Notes: a model not told the origin generated them from the letters alone. Positions 43,339 through 52,471 are shown, counted from the stretch's first letter. The stretch: DNA of 64,000 nt from Paracidovorax valerianellae (GCF_900102625.1 NZ_FMZC01000007.1:124001-188000); one strand, 5' to 3'. Program-made: numbers and translations.

Positions 43339-45444
43339 TCAGGCCACCCGCGTCACGGCCCGGCCGCCCTGCACCGAGCGCACTTCTACCCGGCCCCGGC
43401 CTGCACGCTTGGCTTCGTAGCAGGCCATGTCGGCGGCGTGCAGCACGGCGGTCACGTCGTACACGCCGCTGGACAGCGGCACCAGGCCGATGCTCACGCC
43501 CAGCGTGTAGCTGCGCCCCTGGTACGACGGCTCCCACGCGCGCACGGCGGCGCACAGCTGCTCGGCAATGGCCAGCCCGCGGGCCAGGGGGCAGCCGGGC
43601 AGCACCACGGCGAATTCATCGCCGCCCAGCCGCGCGGCCCAGCCCACCGGCCGCACCTGCGTTTCGATGAGGCGCCCCACGTGGCGCAGCACGTCGTCGC
43701 CCGCGTCGTGCCCGGCGATCGCGTTGACCACGGTGAAGTGGTCCAGGTCCAGAAACAGCACCACGCCCTCGCCTGCCTCTTCCCCGGGGTGCGCAGGGAC
43801 CGCATCGGGGCGAGCCGCGCGGTCGGCCAGCAGGGCATGCAGGCGCTGGCTGAACGCGTCGCGGTTGGCCAGCTGCGTGAGCGAATCGAGCCCATCGGCC
43901 CAGTTTTCGCGGCGGCGCGCCTCGCGCGCGGCGGTGAGGTCTTCCAGCATCCATACCGTGCCTGCGCCGCCGGGAATGCCGCGCACCGAACGGCCCAGCA
44001 CCCTCGCCCACACCGCGCTGCCGTCCTGGCGCAGAAAGCACACGTCGCCGTCGAACGTGCCGTGCGCCGCGAATTCCGCGCGCACGCGCCGTTTCAGGTG
44101 TTCGTATTCGGCATCGCTCACGTAGAGCATGCGCGCCAGCCGGCCCTTCAGCTGCGACGGCTCGTAGCCCAGCATGCGGCCGGCCTGCAGGCCGACCACG
44201 TCCAGGCGCTCGCCGCGCGTGATGATGATCCCCGTGGGCGCATGGTCCAGGATGGACTGCAACTGCCCGCGCAGCAGGCCCGCCTGCAGCTGCGTACTGC
44301 TGCGCTCGTCCAGCAGGCCCCGGCAGGCCAGAACAAGGGCATCGACTTCGCCCGCGCCCTGCGGCCAGGCATCGTCTTCATGGGCGCCGGGGGCGCGCAG
44401 GCCGAGCCGTGTGGCCCGGTGGCACAGCCGGGCGAGCGGCTGGGCCTGCCAGGCCATGCATGCCACGGCCAGCAGCGCGGCCGCGCCGATGAGCGCAGCG
44501 GCCAGCCAACCGGCGCGGCGCTGAGCGCCCTGCAGCGGCGCGAGCAGGGCCTGCGCATCGCTCACGCGCGCCACCGTCCACTGCGTCATGGGCATGCCGG
44601 CCAGGCTCACCACGTGGCCTGGCAGCCGTTCGGTGAAGGCCCGTCCCGCCACCGGCTGCTCCTTGTCGCGCGACCGGGCGAACACTTCCGAAAGCCCGGG
44701 TTCGTCGCGCACGCTGCCCATCACGCGCGCCGGGTCGGGGTGCGAGAGGATGGTGCCGTCGCGCGTGAAGACGAGCAGGCGCGAATCCTTGCGCGCCGGC
44801 AGCGACATGGTGGGCGGCAGCAGCCCTTGCGATTGCAGGCGCAGCACCCCCGACACGGCGCCCACCACCGTGCCCTCTTCGCGGTGCAGCGGCAAGGTGA
44901 ACATCACGCGCGCCTCGCTCGGCCGCCCGCCGATGAGGCCAGAGACCAGTGGCTTGCCCTCCAGCATGGTGCGGCGCAGGCTGTCGCGCTCGGCCGGGTC
45001 GAGGTTGGAGCCGCTGTCCAGCCGGCCGGACTGCAGGTTGATGGCCACGGTGCCGTCCTGCCGCACGACCTGCATGGCGTCGAAAAAGCGCACCGCCGGC
45101 AGGCCCTGCTGCAGCAGCCACCCTAGCGACGAAGGCGAGTCAAGCATGACCGGCTGAATGCCTTCGGCCACCGTGCTGAGAACCTTCTGGCTTTGTTCGA
45201 TCTTGCTGGCCAGCAGCCGCGCGACCACTTCGACCTCGTCGGTCTGCTGGCTCACCAGCCGGTGCATGGCCTGCTCGCCCGCTGCGCGCGAGACGGTCCA
45301 CGCGGCGAGCGCTCCGGCCAGCACCACGGCCAGCACGGTGATCAGCATGAAGCGCTGCACCAGCGTGCCGGGCAGCAGCCAGCCTGGGGAATCGTCGGCC
45401 GCGTCCTGCTCTGCCTCGGGCACTTCGTGCGATGGCGGAGTCAT
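43339..45444 (-). CDS. Membrane diguanylate cyclase (Cache, PAS, GGDEF)
   Basis: 701 residues. TM1 is around residues 32-52 and a second hydrophobic helix lies near 309-329. A Cache-type sensor sits between them, then a PAS region (LLDHAPTGII-like ILDHAPTGIIITRGERL, 414-440). The intact RLGGDEF at about 625-631 makes cyclic di-GMP. The residues at the usual RxxD inhibitory site read RPVG, so product inhibition may be lost. GGAG precedes the ATG. It would sense a periplasmic ligand and set motile or sessile behaviour. Confidence 0.92.
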   Translation of the reverse strand: MTPPSHEVPEAEQDAADDSPGWLLPGTLVQRFMLITVLAVVLAGALAAWTVSRAAGEQAMHRLVSQQTDEVEVVARLLASKIEQSQKVLSTVAEGIQPVMLDSPSSLGWLLQQGLPAVRFFDAMQVVRQDGTVAINLQSGRLDSGSNLDPAERDSLRRTMLEGKPLVSGLIGGRPSEARVMFTLPLHREEGTVVGAVSGVLRLQSQGLLPPTMSLPARKDSRLLVFTRDGTILSHPDPARVMGSVRDEPGLSEVFARSRDKEQPVAGRAFTERLPGHVVSLAGMPMTQWTVARVSDAQALLAPLQGAQRRAGWLAAALIGAAALLAVACMAWQAQPLARLCHRATRLGLRAPGAHEDDAWPQGAGEVDALVLACRGLLDERSSTQLQAGLLRGQLQSILDHAPTGIIITRGERLDVVGLQAGRMLGYEPSQLKGRLARMLYVSDAEYEHLKRRVRAEFAAHGTFDGDVCFLRQDGSAVWARVLGRSVRGIPGGAGTVWMLEDLTAAREARRRENWADGLDSLTQLANRDAFSQRLHALLADRAARPDAVPAHPGEEAGEGVVLFLDLDHFTVVNAIAGHDAGDDVLRHVGRLIETQVRPVGWAARLGGDEFAVVLPGCPLARGLAIAEQLCAAVRAWEPSYQGRSYTLGVSIGLVPLSSGVYDVTAVLHAADMACYEAKRAGRGRVEVRSVQGGRAVTRVA

Positions 45445-45749
45445 CGGCGCTCCGTGGACGAAGCACCTGGAGCAACGGGGCGGATAAGAGCGCGGGGCAT
45501 GCTGTCAGGCGGAATATGACGGGGTTGCGAATAAATATACGCAGCCCCTTTGCCGCACCGGGTTGGGTGGAACCCTCGGTCGCTGCGGGGGAAACCCTGA
45601 GCCCTTTGAACACCCTGGCGCAGCCTGCATCCGGTGCGGCGATGACGCAGCGATGACGCAGCAAGCACGCAACAGATGCGCCGTGGGCCGGCTACGTGCG
45701 GGCTGCGGAGCGCCCGCCCGTGCACCCTGCCGTCTCTGGAAAATGCGGC
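45445..45749. other. Intergenic region upstream of the diguanylate cyclase
   Basis: 305 bp between the crp/fnr-type gene stop and the cyclase start. It includes an AT-rich stretch near 45525-45540 (AATAAATATACG) that could be promoter DNA and a short tandem GCGATGACGCA repeat at 45640-45661. No gene or RNA is seen. Confidence 0.5.
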
Positions 45750-46373
45750 TCAGCCGCCCCCGGCCACCATCTGCAGCGCGCCCGGCTGCGGAAGGCTGAG
45801 CACGTTGCCCGTGCCCGCGATCAACCCATGGTCGCGCAAGTGCCGCAGCACGCGCGACAGCGTCTCGGGCGCGATGCCCAGTTGGGCGGCGATGAGCCGC
45901 TTGCGCTGGTGCAGCGTGACCCGCAACGCCCCCGCATCGTCGTGCTGCGCGTGCCGCAGCAGCCACTGGGCGCAGCGGGCCTCGGCGTCCTGCGCGAGCC
46001 GGCTGACGGCCAGCTCGGTCTGCTGGCAGTAGCCGCGGGCCATGTCGACGACCAGCGCGCGGGCGGGCGAAGGCAGCGCGTCGAAGCCGGTGCGAAAGGC
46101 CTCCAGCGGCATGCGGCGCAACTGCACGCGCGTGTCCGCCACCATGTCCACCATGCACGCCTGGCCGAGCAGCGCCGGTGCGGCGTCGAGCCAGCAGGGC
46201 CCCTCCACCGCACCCAACTGGTGCCGAAGCTGCCCATCCTCGCGCACCCCGAGCAGCACGCGGCCGCTGTCCAGGTACAGCACGCTGGCCGGCCGCTGAT
46301 GGCGCTCGCGCAGCACCTCGCCGGCGGCGGCCTCGGTCTTCAGGTGCGTGGGGGTGCTGGGGCTGGGAAACAT
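45750..46373 (-). CDS. Crp/Fnr family regulator
   Basis: 207 residues from ATG 46373. The N-terminal cyclic-nucleotide-binding-like barrel has VLYLDSGRVLLGV but lacks the phosphate-binding RxS signature, and no N-terminal Fe-S Cys cluster is visible. The C-terminal winged helix contains LIAAQLGIAPETLSRVLRHLRDHGLI. Divergent from the porin. A TTGA-N6-TCAA box at 46411 is 38 bp upstream, suggesting autoregulation or control by another Fnr-type protein. Confidence 0.87.
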   Translation of the reverse strand: MFPSPSTPTHLKTEAAAGEVLRERHQRPASVLYLDSGRVLLGVREDGQLRHQLGAVEGPCWLDAAPALLGQACMVDMVADTRVQLRRMPLEAFRTGFDALPSPARALVVDMARGYCQQTELAVSRLAQDAEARCAQWLLRHAQHDDAGALRVTLHQRKRLIAAQLGIAPETLSRVLRHLRDHGLIAGTGNVLSLPQPGALQMVAGGG

Positions 46374-46410
46374 AGAGCCGCCACTGTGACCGGTGCACCG
46401 CCTTCGGGTG

Positions 46411-46424
46411 TTGAGCGAAGTCAA
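46411..46424. promoter_or_regulatory. Fnr/Anr-like box
   Basis: TTGAGCGAAGTCAA keeps the TTGA-N6-TCAA symmetry of Fnr-family sites (one base off the fuller consensus). It lies between the divergent regulator and porin genes. Confidence 0.5.
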
Positions 46425-46611
46425 AGTCGATGCGCTCTAACGCATCGGGCTCGCCACGGCCCCGCTTCCAAGCCATGCCCCCACGCCAGAAAGGGGGAAG
46501 GCACGGTCCTTGCTATGACGCATTTGCAAATTGACACGGTTTGGCGGCCCTGCCACCGGACCGTGCGCCTTTTTTCGTTTCCCCTACTTTTTTCCTTTTC
46601 GCAGGAGTCGT

Positions 46612-47640
46612 ATGAAAAAGAATTGGATGGCGCTGGGCGCCGCGCTGCTTTGTTCCGCCGGGGCGCAGGCCCAAAGCTCCGTACAGCTCACCGGCCTGGC
46701 CGACGTGTTCGCCGGGTCCATCAAGATGGCGGGCGATGCCGGCCGCAAATCCGTGGTGGACAGCGGCGGCCTGACCACCTCGTGGTTCGGCTTCAAAGGC
46801 ACCGAAGACTTAGGAGGTGGCCTGAAGGCCAACTTCCAATTGACCTCGTTCATCAAGGTGGACAACGGCTCGCAAGGCCGCTTCGCCAACGACACGTTCT
46901 TCTCGCGCGATGCCAACGTGAGCCTTTCTGGCGACTTCGGCTCGGTCATGCTGGGCCGCTGGATGGCGCCCAACTTCCTGCCGTCGGTGGTGGGCAACCC
47001 CTACGGCGATTCGTTCACCTTCTCGCCGCTGATCCTGCACATGAACGTGCCGCTGTTCAACGGCACCGGCTGGGCCGCAACCACGCCGTCCGACACGGGC
47101 TGGAGCAACCAGATCGTCTACAGCACGCCCAAGTTCGGCGGCTTCTCGGCCAACATCCAGTACCAGTTCGGCGAGCAGCCGGGCGACAACGGCAAGAAGA
47201 ACTTCGGCGCGAACTTCTTCTACTTCGGCGGGCCCCTTACGCTGACGGGTTTCTACGAACGCGACCAGATCAGCAACCCCGCCGTGCCCAACGCCTACCT
47301 GGGCACCAAGAAGACCGACTGGATGCTGCTGGGCGCCTACGACTTTGGCATGGTCAAGCCCTTCGTGAGCTACGGCCAGGCCAAGGCCGACAACACCACC
47401 AACAAGGCCAAGACCGTGCAACTGGGCGCCTCGGTGCCGGTCGGCCCGGCGGGCAAAGTGCTGGTGGAGTGGGTCAAGACCGAGATGACGCAGACCGACA
47501 TCGACCGCAAGACCTTCACGCTGGGCTACGACCACTTCCTGTCCAAGCGCACCGACGTGTACGCCATGGTCATGAACGACCGCATCACGGCGCAGACGAA
47601 GGGCAACAGCTTCGGCGTGGGCATCCGCCACCGCTTCTGA
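46612..47640 (+). CDS. Gram-negative general porin (Omp32-like)
   Basis: 342 residues with AGGAG upstream and a signal peptide ending AGAQAQS (MKKNWMALGAALLCSAGAQA). SSVQLTGLADVF, GFKGTEDLGGGLKA and SVMLGRWMAPNF are typical of the 16-stranded betaproteobacterial porin_4 family, and the last residue is Phe (IRHRF). It forms anion-selective trimers in the outer membrane in Comamonas relatives. Followed by a strong terminator. Confidence 0.93.
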   Translation: MKKNWMALGAALLCSAGAQAQSSVQLTGLADVFAGSIKMAGDAGRKSVVDSGGLTTSWFGFKGTEDLGGGLKANFQLTSFIKVDNGSQGRFANDTFFSRDANVSLSGDFGSVMLGRWMAPNFLPSVVGNPYGDSFTFSPLILHMNVPLFNGTGWAATTPSDTGWSNQIVYSTPKFGGFSANIQYQFGEQPGDNGKKNFGANFFYFGGPLTLTGFYERDQISNPAVPNAYLGTKKTDWMLLGAYDFGMVKPFVSYGQAKADNTTNKAKTVQLGASVPVGPAGKVLVEWVKTEMTQTDIDRKTFTLGYDHFLSKRTDVYAMVMNDRITAQTKGNSFGVGIRHRF

Positions 47641-47690
47641 GCGCAATGCGGCGTCCTGGCGCCGCGTCCGCAGACATGCAGAACACAAAA

Positions 47691-47720
47691 AGCGCGGGAG
47701 GCGACTCCCGCGCTTTTTTG
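47691..47720. terminator. Bidirectional rho-independent terminator
   Basis: A perfect 10-bp stem (AGCGCGGGAG and CTCCCGCGCT, loop GCGA, 47691-47714) with TTTTTT after and AAAA before it. It sits between the convergent porin and PLP enzyme genes and can serve both. Confidence 0.92.
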
Positions 47721-47760
47721 CTTTGGTGCTTGGTGGCCGCGCAGCGCTGCGCGGTTCGGA

Positions 47761-49230
47761 TCAGATCTTGCGCGACAGGTCCCACATCGCATCGACCAGC
47801 AGATCGATGTCGCGCGCGTCATGCCACAGGTGGGTGGAAATGCGCACGCCGTAGTGGTTGGCCGGCGCCCCGATGACGGGGAAGTCGGAGTTGCGGATCA
47901 CGAAACCCTGCGGGTAGTCGCTCAGCATGCGGGCGACGAACGCCGAAGATTTCGGCCCGTTCATCACGTCGTCCTTGTTCGGGAACGGGTTGAACGAGGT
48001 CAGCGCGGACAGCAGCTTCGGGTCGTCCTTGGGCGAGTAGAGCGAATCCACGCCCCAGCGCTCGACGATCTTTTCCTTCAGGTACGACGACAGCGTGAGG
48101 TCGTACGTTTCGATCTTCTTGCGGCCGATGCCGTCCCACTGTGCGCACGCCTGGGCCAGCGCCATGAACATGGGCGTGTGCACGCTGCCGCAGCTGGTGA
48201 TGGTCGCGGCGATGTCGTAGGTTTCGGTGCCGTTGGTCGTGCGGTCCTTGCCGGCGTACGAGCTGGTGTGCACCGGATACCACTTGGGCAGCGGCAGCGG
48301 GTTGGACGCCCGCATCTTGTTGCGCACCACGAGGATGCCGGTGGAGCCCGGGCCGCACTGCCACTTGTGCCCCGCGCCCGACATGAAGTCCATGCCCAGC
48401 TCGGCATAGTTGTAGGCCATCATGCCCGGCAAGTGGGCGCCGTCCACGATGCTGATGAGCTCGTGCGCCTTGACCACCGCCATCAGGTCGGCGATGGGCA
48501 GCATGGTGCCGGTCTTGTACGTGGGGGACGACCACATCATGGCGCGCACGCGCTTGCCCTGCGCCTTGAGCGCGCGGATGCGCTCGTCGAACAGGTTCAC
48601 ATAGGTCGCTGCCGTCTGTTTGTTGCCCACGGGCATCGCGATGCGGGACACCTCGATGCCGTAGCGGTCCACCGCGATCTTGAGCGGCGTGTCGCCCCCG
48701 CCGTGCTCGTGGTTGGTGGTGACCACCACATCGCCGCGCTGCCAGTCCAGGCCCAGGATGGCGTGGCACATGCCCGACGACGTGTTGGCCGAGAAAGCGA
48801 GCTCGTCCGCGTCCACGCCGAACCCGGGCGCAACCTGCTTGCGCAGGTCCAGCAGGTTGCTGTAGCCGCTGCCGGAGTCGGCGGCCTTCTTGCGGTTTTC
48901 GGCATCGAACGTTTCCAGCACCAGCTTGGGCATCGAGCCGCCGGTACCGATGTTCATGTAGGTCTTTTCGGGCTTGAGCACGAACATGCCCTGCACACCC
49001 GTCCAGAACGCCTCGTCGCGCATGAGCTGCTCGCGAAGCGCTTCGGCCTGCGTCTGTGCGCCGCTGCTGCCGCACGCGGCCACCAGGGGCCCGAGCGTCG
49101 CCGCGCCGGCGCCATAGCCGAGCACGCGCAGAAAGTCGCGGCGCTTCGAACTCCAGTGCGACACCGCGGACAGGTCCAGGGGAGCGGCAGCGCCGGGCGC
49201 TGCCATCAGGGGATTGGTGGCTTCATTCAT
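47761..49230 (-). CDS. Tat-exported lipoprotein, class V PLP aminotransferase fold
   Basis: 489 residues with AAGGAG 9 bases upstream. A long n-region precedes the twin-arginine SKRRDFLRV (R30-R31) and lipobox VAAC (C53), so the enzyme is probably folded with cofactor before export and then lipidated. PLP residues are D263 in VDGAH and K289 in SGAGHKW. The fold is that of isopenicillin-N epimerase and cysteine-desulfurase relatives. The exact reaction is unknown. Co-oriented 40 bp after a lipoprotein RidA gene, a link suggesting a reactive imine product outside the cytoplasm. Confidence 0.88.
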   Translation of the reverse strand: MNEATNPLMAAPGAAAPLDLSAVSHWSSKRRDFLRVLGYGAGAATLGPLVAACGSSGAQTQAEALREQLMRDEAFWTGVQGMFVLKPEKTYMNIGTGGSMPKLVLETFDAENRKKAADSGSGYSNLLDLRKQVAPGFGVDADELAFSANTSSGMCHAILGLDWQRGDVVVTTNHEHGGGDTPLKIAVDRYGIEVSRIAMPVGNKQTAATYVNLFDERIRALKAQGKRVRAMMWSSPTYKTGTMLPIADLMAVVKAHELISIVDGAHLPGMMAYNYAELGMDFMSGAGHKWQCGPGSTGILVVRNKMRASNPLPLPKWYPVHTSSYAGKDRTTNGTETYDIAATITSCGSVHTPMFMALAQACAQWDGIGRKKIETYDLTLSSYLKEKIVERWGVDSLYSPKDDPKLLSALTSFNPFPNKDDVMNGPKSSAFVARMLSDYPQGFVIRNSDFPVIGAPANHYGVRISTHLWHDARDIDLLVDAMWDLSRKI

Positions 49231-49270
49231 GGGAAAACTCCTTGGAGCGTGGAGGCAGGAAAACAGCGCT

Positions 49271-49741
49271 TCAGCGGCGGCCGACGATGGCCGAGATTTC
49301 GATCTTCACGTCGCGCGGCAGGCGCGCCACTTCCACCGTGGCGCGGGCAGGCGCGGCCGTGCGGAAGTACTCGCCATACACCTTGTTCATGGCGGCGAAC
49401 TCGTTCAGGTCCTTCATGTAGACCGTGGTGGAGAGCACGTCTTCGTACGACAGCCCCTGCGAGCGCAGCTTGGCGCCCATGAAGTCGAGCACGGCACGGG
49501 TCTGCTCTTCGATGGTGGTGCCGTTGACGGCGTTGCCCGCCGCGTTGAGCGGCAGCACCCCGGAGAAATAGAGCGTGTTGCCGTGCGACACCATCTGCGA
49601 GTACGGCCCGATGGCCGGGTAGATCTGCGTGGTGGACAGCACCTCGCGCTTGGACGACGTTGCGGCACAGCCTGCCAACACGCAAGCCGCGAGGGCCGCG
49701 CCCGCCACGGCCATGCTGCGCCGATGAAACCGATTATTCAT
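49271..49741 (-). CDS. RidA-family lipoprotein
   Basis: 156 residues with AAGGA upstream. The signal peptide ends in VLAGC (C25), so the domain should lie on the outer side of a membrane. The RidA fold shows GPYSQMVSHGNTLYFSGVLPLN, the conserved Arg in ARATVEVARLP and Glu in VKIEISAI. Cytosolic RidA hydrolyses enamines/imines left by PLP enzymes. An exported copy next to an exported PLP enzyme is unusual. The exported location is inferred from the signal. Confidence 0.9.
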   Translation of the reverse strand: MNNRFHRRSMAVAGAALAACVLAGCAATSSKREVLSTTQIYPAIGPYSQMVSHGNTLYFSGVLPLNAAGNAVNGTTIEEQTRAVLDFMGAKLRSQGLSYEDVLSTTVYMKDLNEFAAMNKVYGEYFRTAAPARATVEVARLPRDVKIEISAIVGRR

Positions 49742-49938
49742 GGAATGTCCTTTACTTTCGACTTGAAAATAACGCCAGAAAATCACCAGCGCACGATTCA
49801 TTAAAAACCGTGTTGTCCGACCTTCTGTACGACCGCTTCTTCCAATAATCTTCCGGCGCGCCAGCCACTGTTTGGAAATCCGATTCGCGAAACGATTTTA
49901 GGCAGCAATACCGGCCCTGATAAAGCGCCTTTTTCCCT

Positions 49939-49969
49939 TACGCAGTAGTACGCAGAACGGCCTACGCAG
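49939..49969. promoter_or_regulatory. Triple TACGCAG direct repeat
   Basis: TACGCAG at 49939-49945, 49949-49955 and 49963-49969, the first two set 10 bp apart (one helical turn). It may be a binding array for the NarL-type regulator encoded downstream. Confidence 0.45.
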
Positions 49970-50286
49970 CATTACGGAACATGAGCCAGAAAGGGCCCAA
50001 CCTCTCAGCCAGCCGCTTCATGCTGGGGCATCGCGCTGCCAGTCGAGGTGCAGCGCGAAAGCAAGCACTCACAAGGTGCGCACCGTGGGGGTGCCGGCGT
50101 GCACGCACGGGGCGCAAGGCACCAAGGCGGTGATTATGGTGAATAAAGCCCCATTAATCCCGCATGCCGGATCACATTCATCATTAATCCACCCGATCAG
50201 TCTTCTGCGCGACATTCTCCCGGCCGCTCTCTTTACATATCTTCACGAATTCACGGAATATCAAAACAAGCCAGGAAATAACCCGC

Positions 50287-50316
50287 TTGACATTTGCAAT
50301 GGCGGGCAGATAGTCA
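50287..50316 (+). promoter_or_regulatory. Possible sigma70 promoter for the kinase operon
   Basis: TTGACA (50287-50292) and TAGTCA (50311-50316), 18 bp apart, about 27 bp before the kinase start. The -10 match is poor. Confidence 0.35.
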
Positions 50317-50342
50317 TCGCTTTCCTTTTCAAAGAAGCCTCC

Positions 50343-51743
50343 ATGCAATTGCGGCTCAAGCTATTGCTGCTGTCGACCATTCCCATCCTGGTGGCGCTGG
50401 GTTCCGTGGCCATTACGGTGCGCCACCAGACGCTGAAGCTCGCGCACCAGGAGCGGGAACTCGTCGAGTCGGCCTATCTGCACAGCAAGGAAACCGAGCT
50501 GCACCACTACGTCCAGCTGGCCCAGAGCGCGCTGGCGCGCATCGCGACCGATGTGGCGGACCCTGCGGCGCGCCAGCAGCAGGCGCTGGCCCTGCTGTCG
50601 CGCATGCAGTTCGGCAAGGACGGCTACTTTTTTGTGTACGACCGACAGGGCAACGTGCTGCTCGATGCCCAGCGCATGGGGCTGGCCGGTGTGGACCTGT
50701 GCGATCCGGCCAATCCGCAGAGCGAAGCGCCGGCCAATCTGATCCTCGCCAAGGCGCGCGAGGGCGGCGGGCTGGTGCGCTACCTGTGGCAAAAGCCTTC
50801 GTCGCAGCAGACGGTCCCCAAGCTCGCCTACGTGATGACCTTGCCCGGATGGGAATGGGTGCTGGGCACCGGGCTGTACCTGGACGACGTGCACGACACG
50901 CTGCGCCGCATCGACCAGCGCGCGCAGGAAAACATCGACGGCACGCGCCGGCGCATCTACGGCATCGCGGCGCTGTGCATCGTGCTGATCGGGCTGGCCG
51001 GGCTGGCGCTGAACCTGAGCGACCACCGCGTGGCCAGCGCCAAGCTGCGGCGGCTCGCGCAGCGGGTGGTGCGCTCGCAGGAAGAAGAGCGCGTGCGCGT
51101 GGCGCGCGAACTGCACGACGGCGTGGTGCAGGTGCTGGTGTCGTCCAAATTCCTGCTGGAGACCGCGCAGGTGCAATGGGCCCAGCGCGCGGCCCAGGCG
51201 GCGCCCCACATGCTGGACCAGGGCCTGGACCGGCTCAACCACGCGCTGCTGGAAATCCGCCGCGTCTCGCACGGCCTGCGGCCTGCGCTGCTGGACGACC
51301 TGGGCTTGGCACCGGCGCTTGCGCTCATGGCGCAGCAGGTCGAGGAGCACGCCGGGTTCCAGGTGCGGTTCGTGCTGCGCGGCACGGCGCAGCCGCTGCC
51401 CACCAGCCACGGCACCGCACTGTTTCGCGTGGCGCAGGAGGCGCTCACCAATGCGCAGATGCACGCGGGCGCCTCGCAGGTGGAGCTGCTGCTGCGCTTC
51501 GGCCGCCGCCGCGTGAGCCTCTCGGTGATCGACGACGGCCAGGGCTTCGACGTGCAGCGCGTGCAGGCCGATGGGCAGGGCGGCATCGGCCTGCGCAACA
51601 TGCGCGAGCGCATCGAAGGACTGGGCGGTACGTTCCGCCTGTCTTCCGGCCGCCACGGCACGCGCATCATCGCGGTGCTCGCGCTGACGACCGAGGCGGA
51701 AGCGCCCTTCCCCGGCTTCGACCCGTCGCAGGTGCCCGCATGA
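50343..51743 (+). CDS. Cache-domain sensor histidine kinase (NarL type)
   Basis: 466 residues from ATG 50343. TM1 spans about 5-24 and TM2 about 204-224, framing a single-Cache sensor with RMQFGKDGYFFVYDRQGNVLLD and LPGWEWVLGTGLYLDDV. The HisKA_3 box VARELHDGVVQVLV carries the phosphorylated H258, followed by the ATPase segments TNAQMHAGAS and IDDGQGFD. It phosphorylates the coupled response regulator in response to an extracellular small molecule, possibly a carboxylate. Stop overlaps the regulator ATG. Confidence 0.93.
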   Translation: MQLRLKLLLLSTIPILVALGSVAITVRHQTLKLAHQERELVESAYLHSKETELHHYVQLAQSALARIATDVADPAARQQQALALLSRMQFGKDGYFFVYDRQGNVLLDAQRMGLAGVDLCDPANPQSEAPANLILAKAREGGGLVRYLWQKPSSQQTVPKLAYVMTLPGWEWVLGTGLYLDDVHDTLRRIDQRAQENIDGTRRRIYGIAALCIVLIGLAGLALNLSDHRVASAKLRRLAQRVVRSQEEERVRVARELHDGVVQVLVSSKFLLETAQVQWAQRAAQAAPHMLDQGLDRLNHALLEIRRVSHGLRPALLDDLGLAPALALMAQQVEEHAGFQVRFVLRGTAQPLPTSHGTALFRVAQEALTNAQMHAGASQVELLLRFGRRRVSLSVIDDGQGFDVQRVQADGQGGIGLRNMRERIEGLGGTFRLSSGRHGTRIIAVLALTTEAEAPFPGFDPSQVPA

Positions 51744-52405
51744 ATGGCGGTGAAGGCTTCATCCGCGTGCTGCTGGTGGACGACCACCCACTGGTGCGCG
51801 ACGGTGTGCGCATGCGGCTGGAGGCGACCGGGCACATCCGCGTCGCAGGCGAAGCCGGCGGCGTGCAGGAGGCGGTGGAGCTGGCCGCCGCGCTGCAGCC
51901 CGACATCGTGGTGACCGACATCCGCATGCCGGATGCGAGCGGCATCCACCTGGCGACCGTGTTCCGCGACCGCTTTCCGCTGGTGCGCGTCATGGTGCTG
52001 TCCATGCACCACGATGGCGAATACGTGCGCCGCGCGGCTTCTCTGGGCGTGCGCGGCTACGTGCTCAAGGACGCACCGGCGCGGCAACTGGTCGAGGCCA
52101 TCGAGGCGGTGCACGCGGGCGGGCTCTACTTCAGCGAAGGCGTGCAGGCGCTGCTGTACGACGCCGCGCCGGCCATGGCGCCCTCGGCCCGCGCCCTCAC
52201 GCCGCGCGAAGCCGCCGTGCTGCAGCTGCTGGCCGAGGGCCGCTCCAACAAGGACATCGCCCAGCTCATGGGCACCTCGGTGCGCACGGTGGAGACGCAC
52301 CGCCTGCACCTGCGCCGCAAGCTGCGCATCGAGGGGCAGGCGGCGCTCGTCAAATACGCAGTGGACTACGCAGATTTGCGCGGCGACCCGCGCCCCATCG
52401 ACTGA
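51740..52405 (+). CDS. NarL/FixJ-type response regulator
   Basis: 221 residues, ATGA-coupled to the kinase. The receiver has VDDHP and the phosphoacceptor D60 in VVTDIRMPD, with LKDAPA carrying the conserved Lys. The LuxR HTH is LTPREAAVLQLLAEGRSNKDIAQLMGTSVRTVETH. It may act on the ridA/PLP genes, which are divergent and have a repeat array in the shared region; this target is inferred. Confidence 0.93.
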   Translation: MNGGEGFIRVLLVDDHPLVRDGVRMRLEATGHIRVAGEAGGVQEAVELAAALQPDIVVTDIRMPDASGIHLATVFRDRFPLVRVMVLSMHHDGEYVRRAASLGVRGYVLKDAPARQLVEAIEAVHAGGLYFSEGVQALLYDAAPAMAPSARALTPREAAVLQLLAEGRSNKDIAQLMGTSVRTVETHRLHLRRKLRIEGQAALVKYAVDYADLRGDPRPID

Positions 52406-52471
52406 CGATCTGTCATTTCACTGTCACACGGCCCGGCTATGGTCCGCAGTGAATTGTGTAAGGTTGTAACC

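Larger units (their letters stand above)
49742..50342. other. Divergent intergenic region, about 600 bp
   Basis: It separates ridA-like and histidine kinase genes and is lower in GC than its surroundings. Three TACGCAG repeats lie at 49939, 49949 and 49963. TTGACA at 50287 with TAGTCA 18 bp further is a plausible kinase promoter. A frame open from 50076 to the kinase has no ribosome binding site and is not regarded as coding. Confidence 0.6.

Noticed and set aside
50076-50342. N-terminal extension of the histidine kinase
   Set aside because: Low-GC, no ribosome binding site, and the kinase begins normally with a transmembrane helix at 50343.
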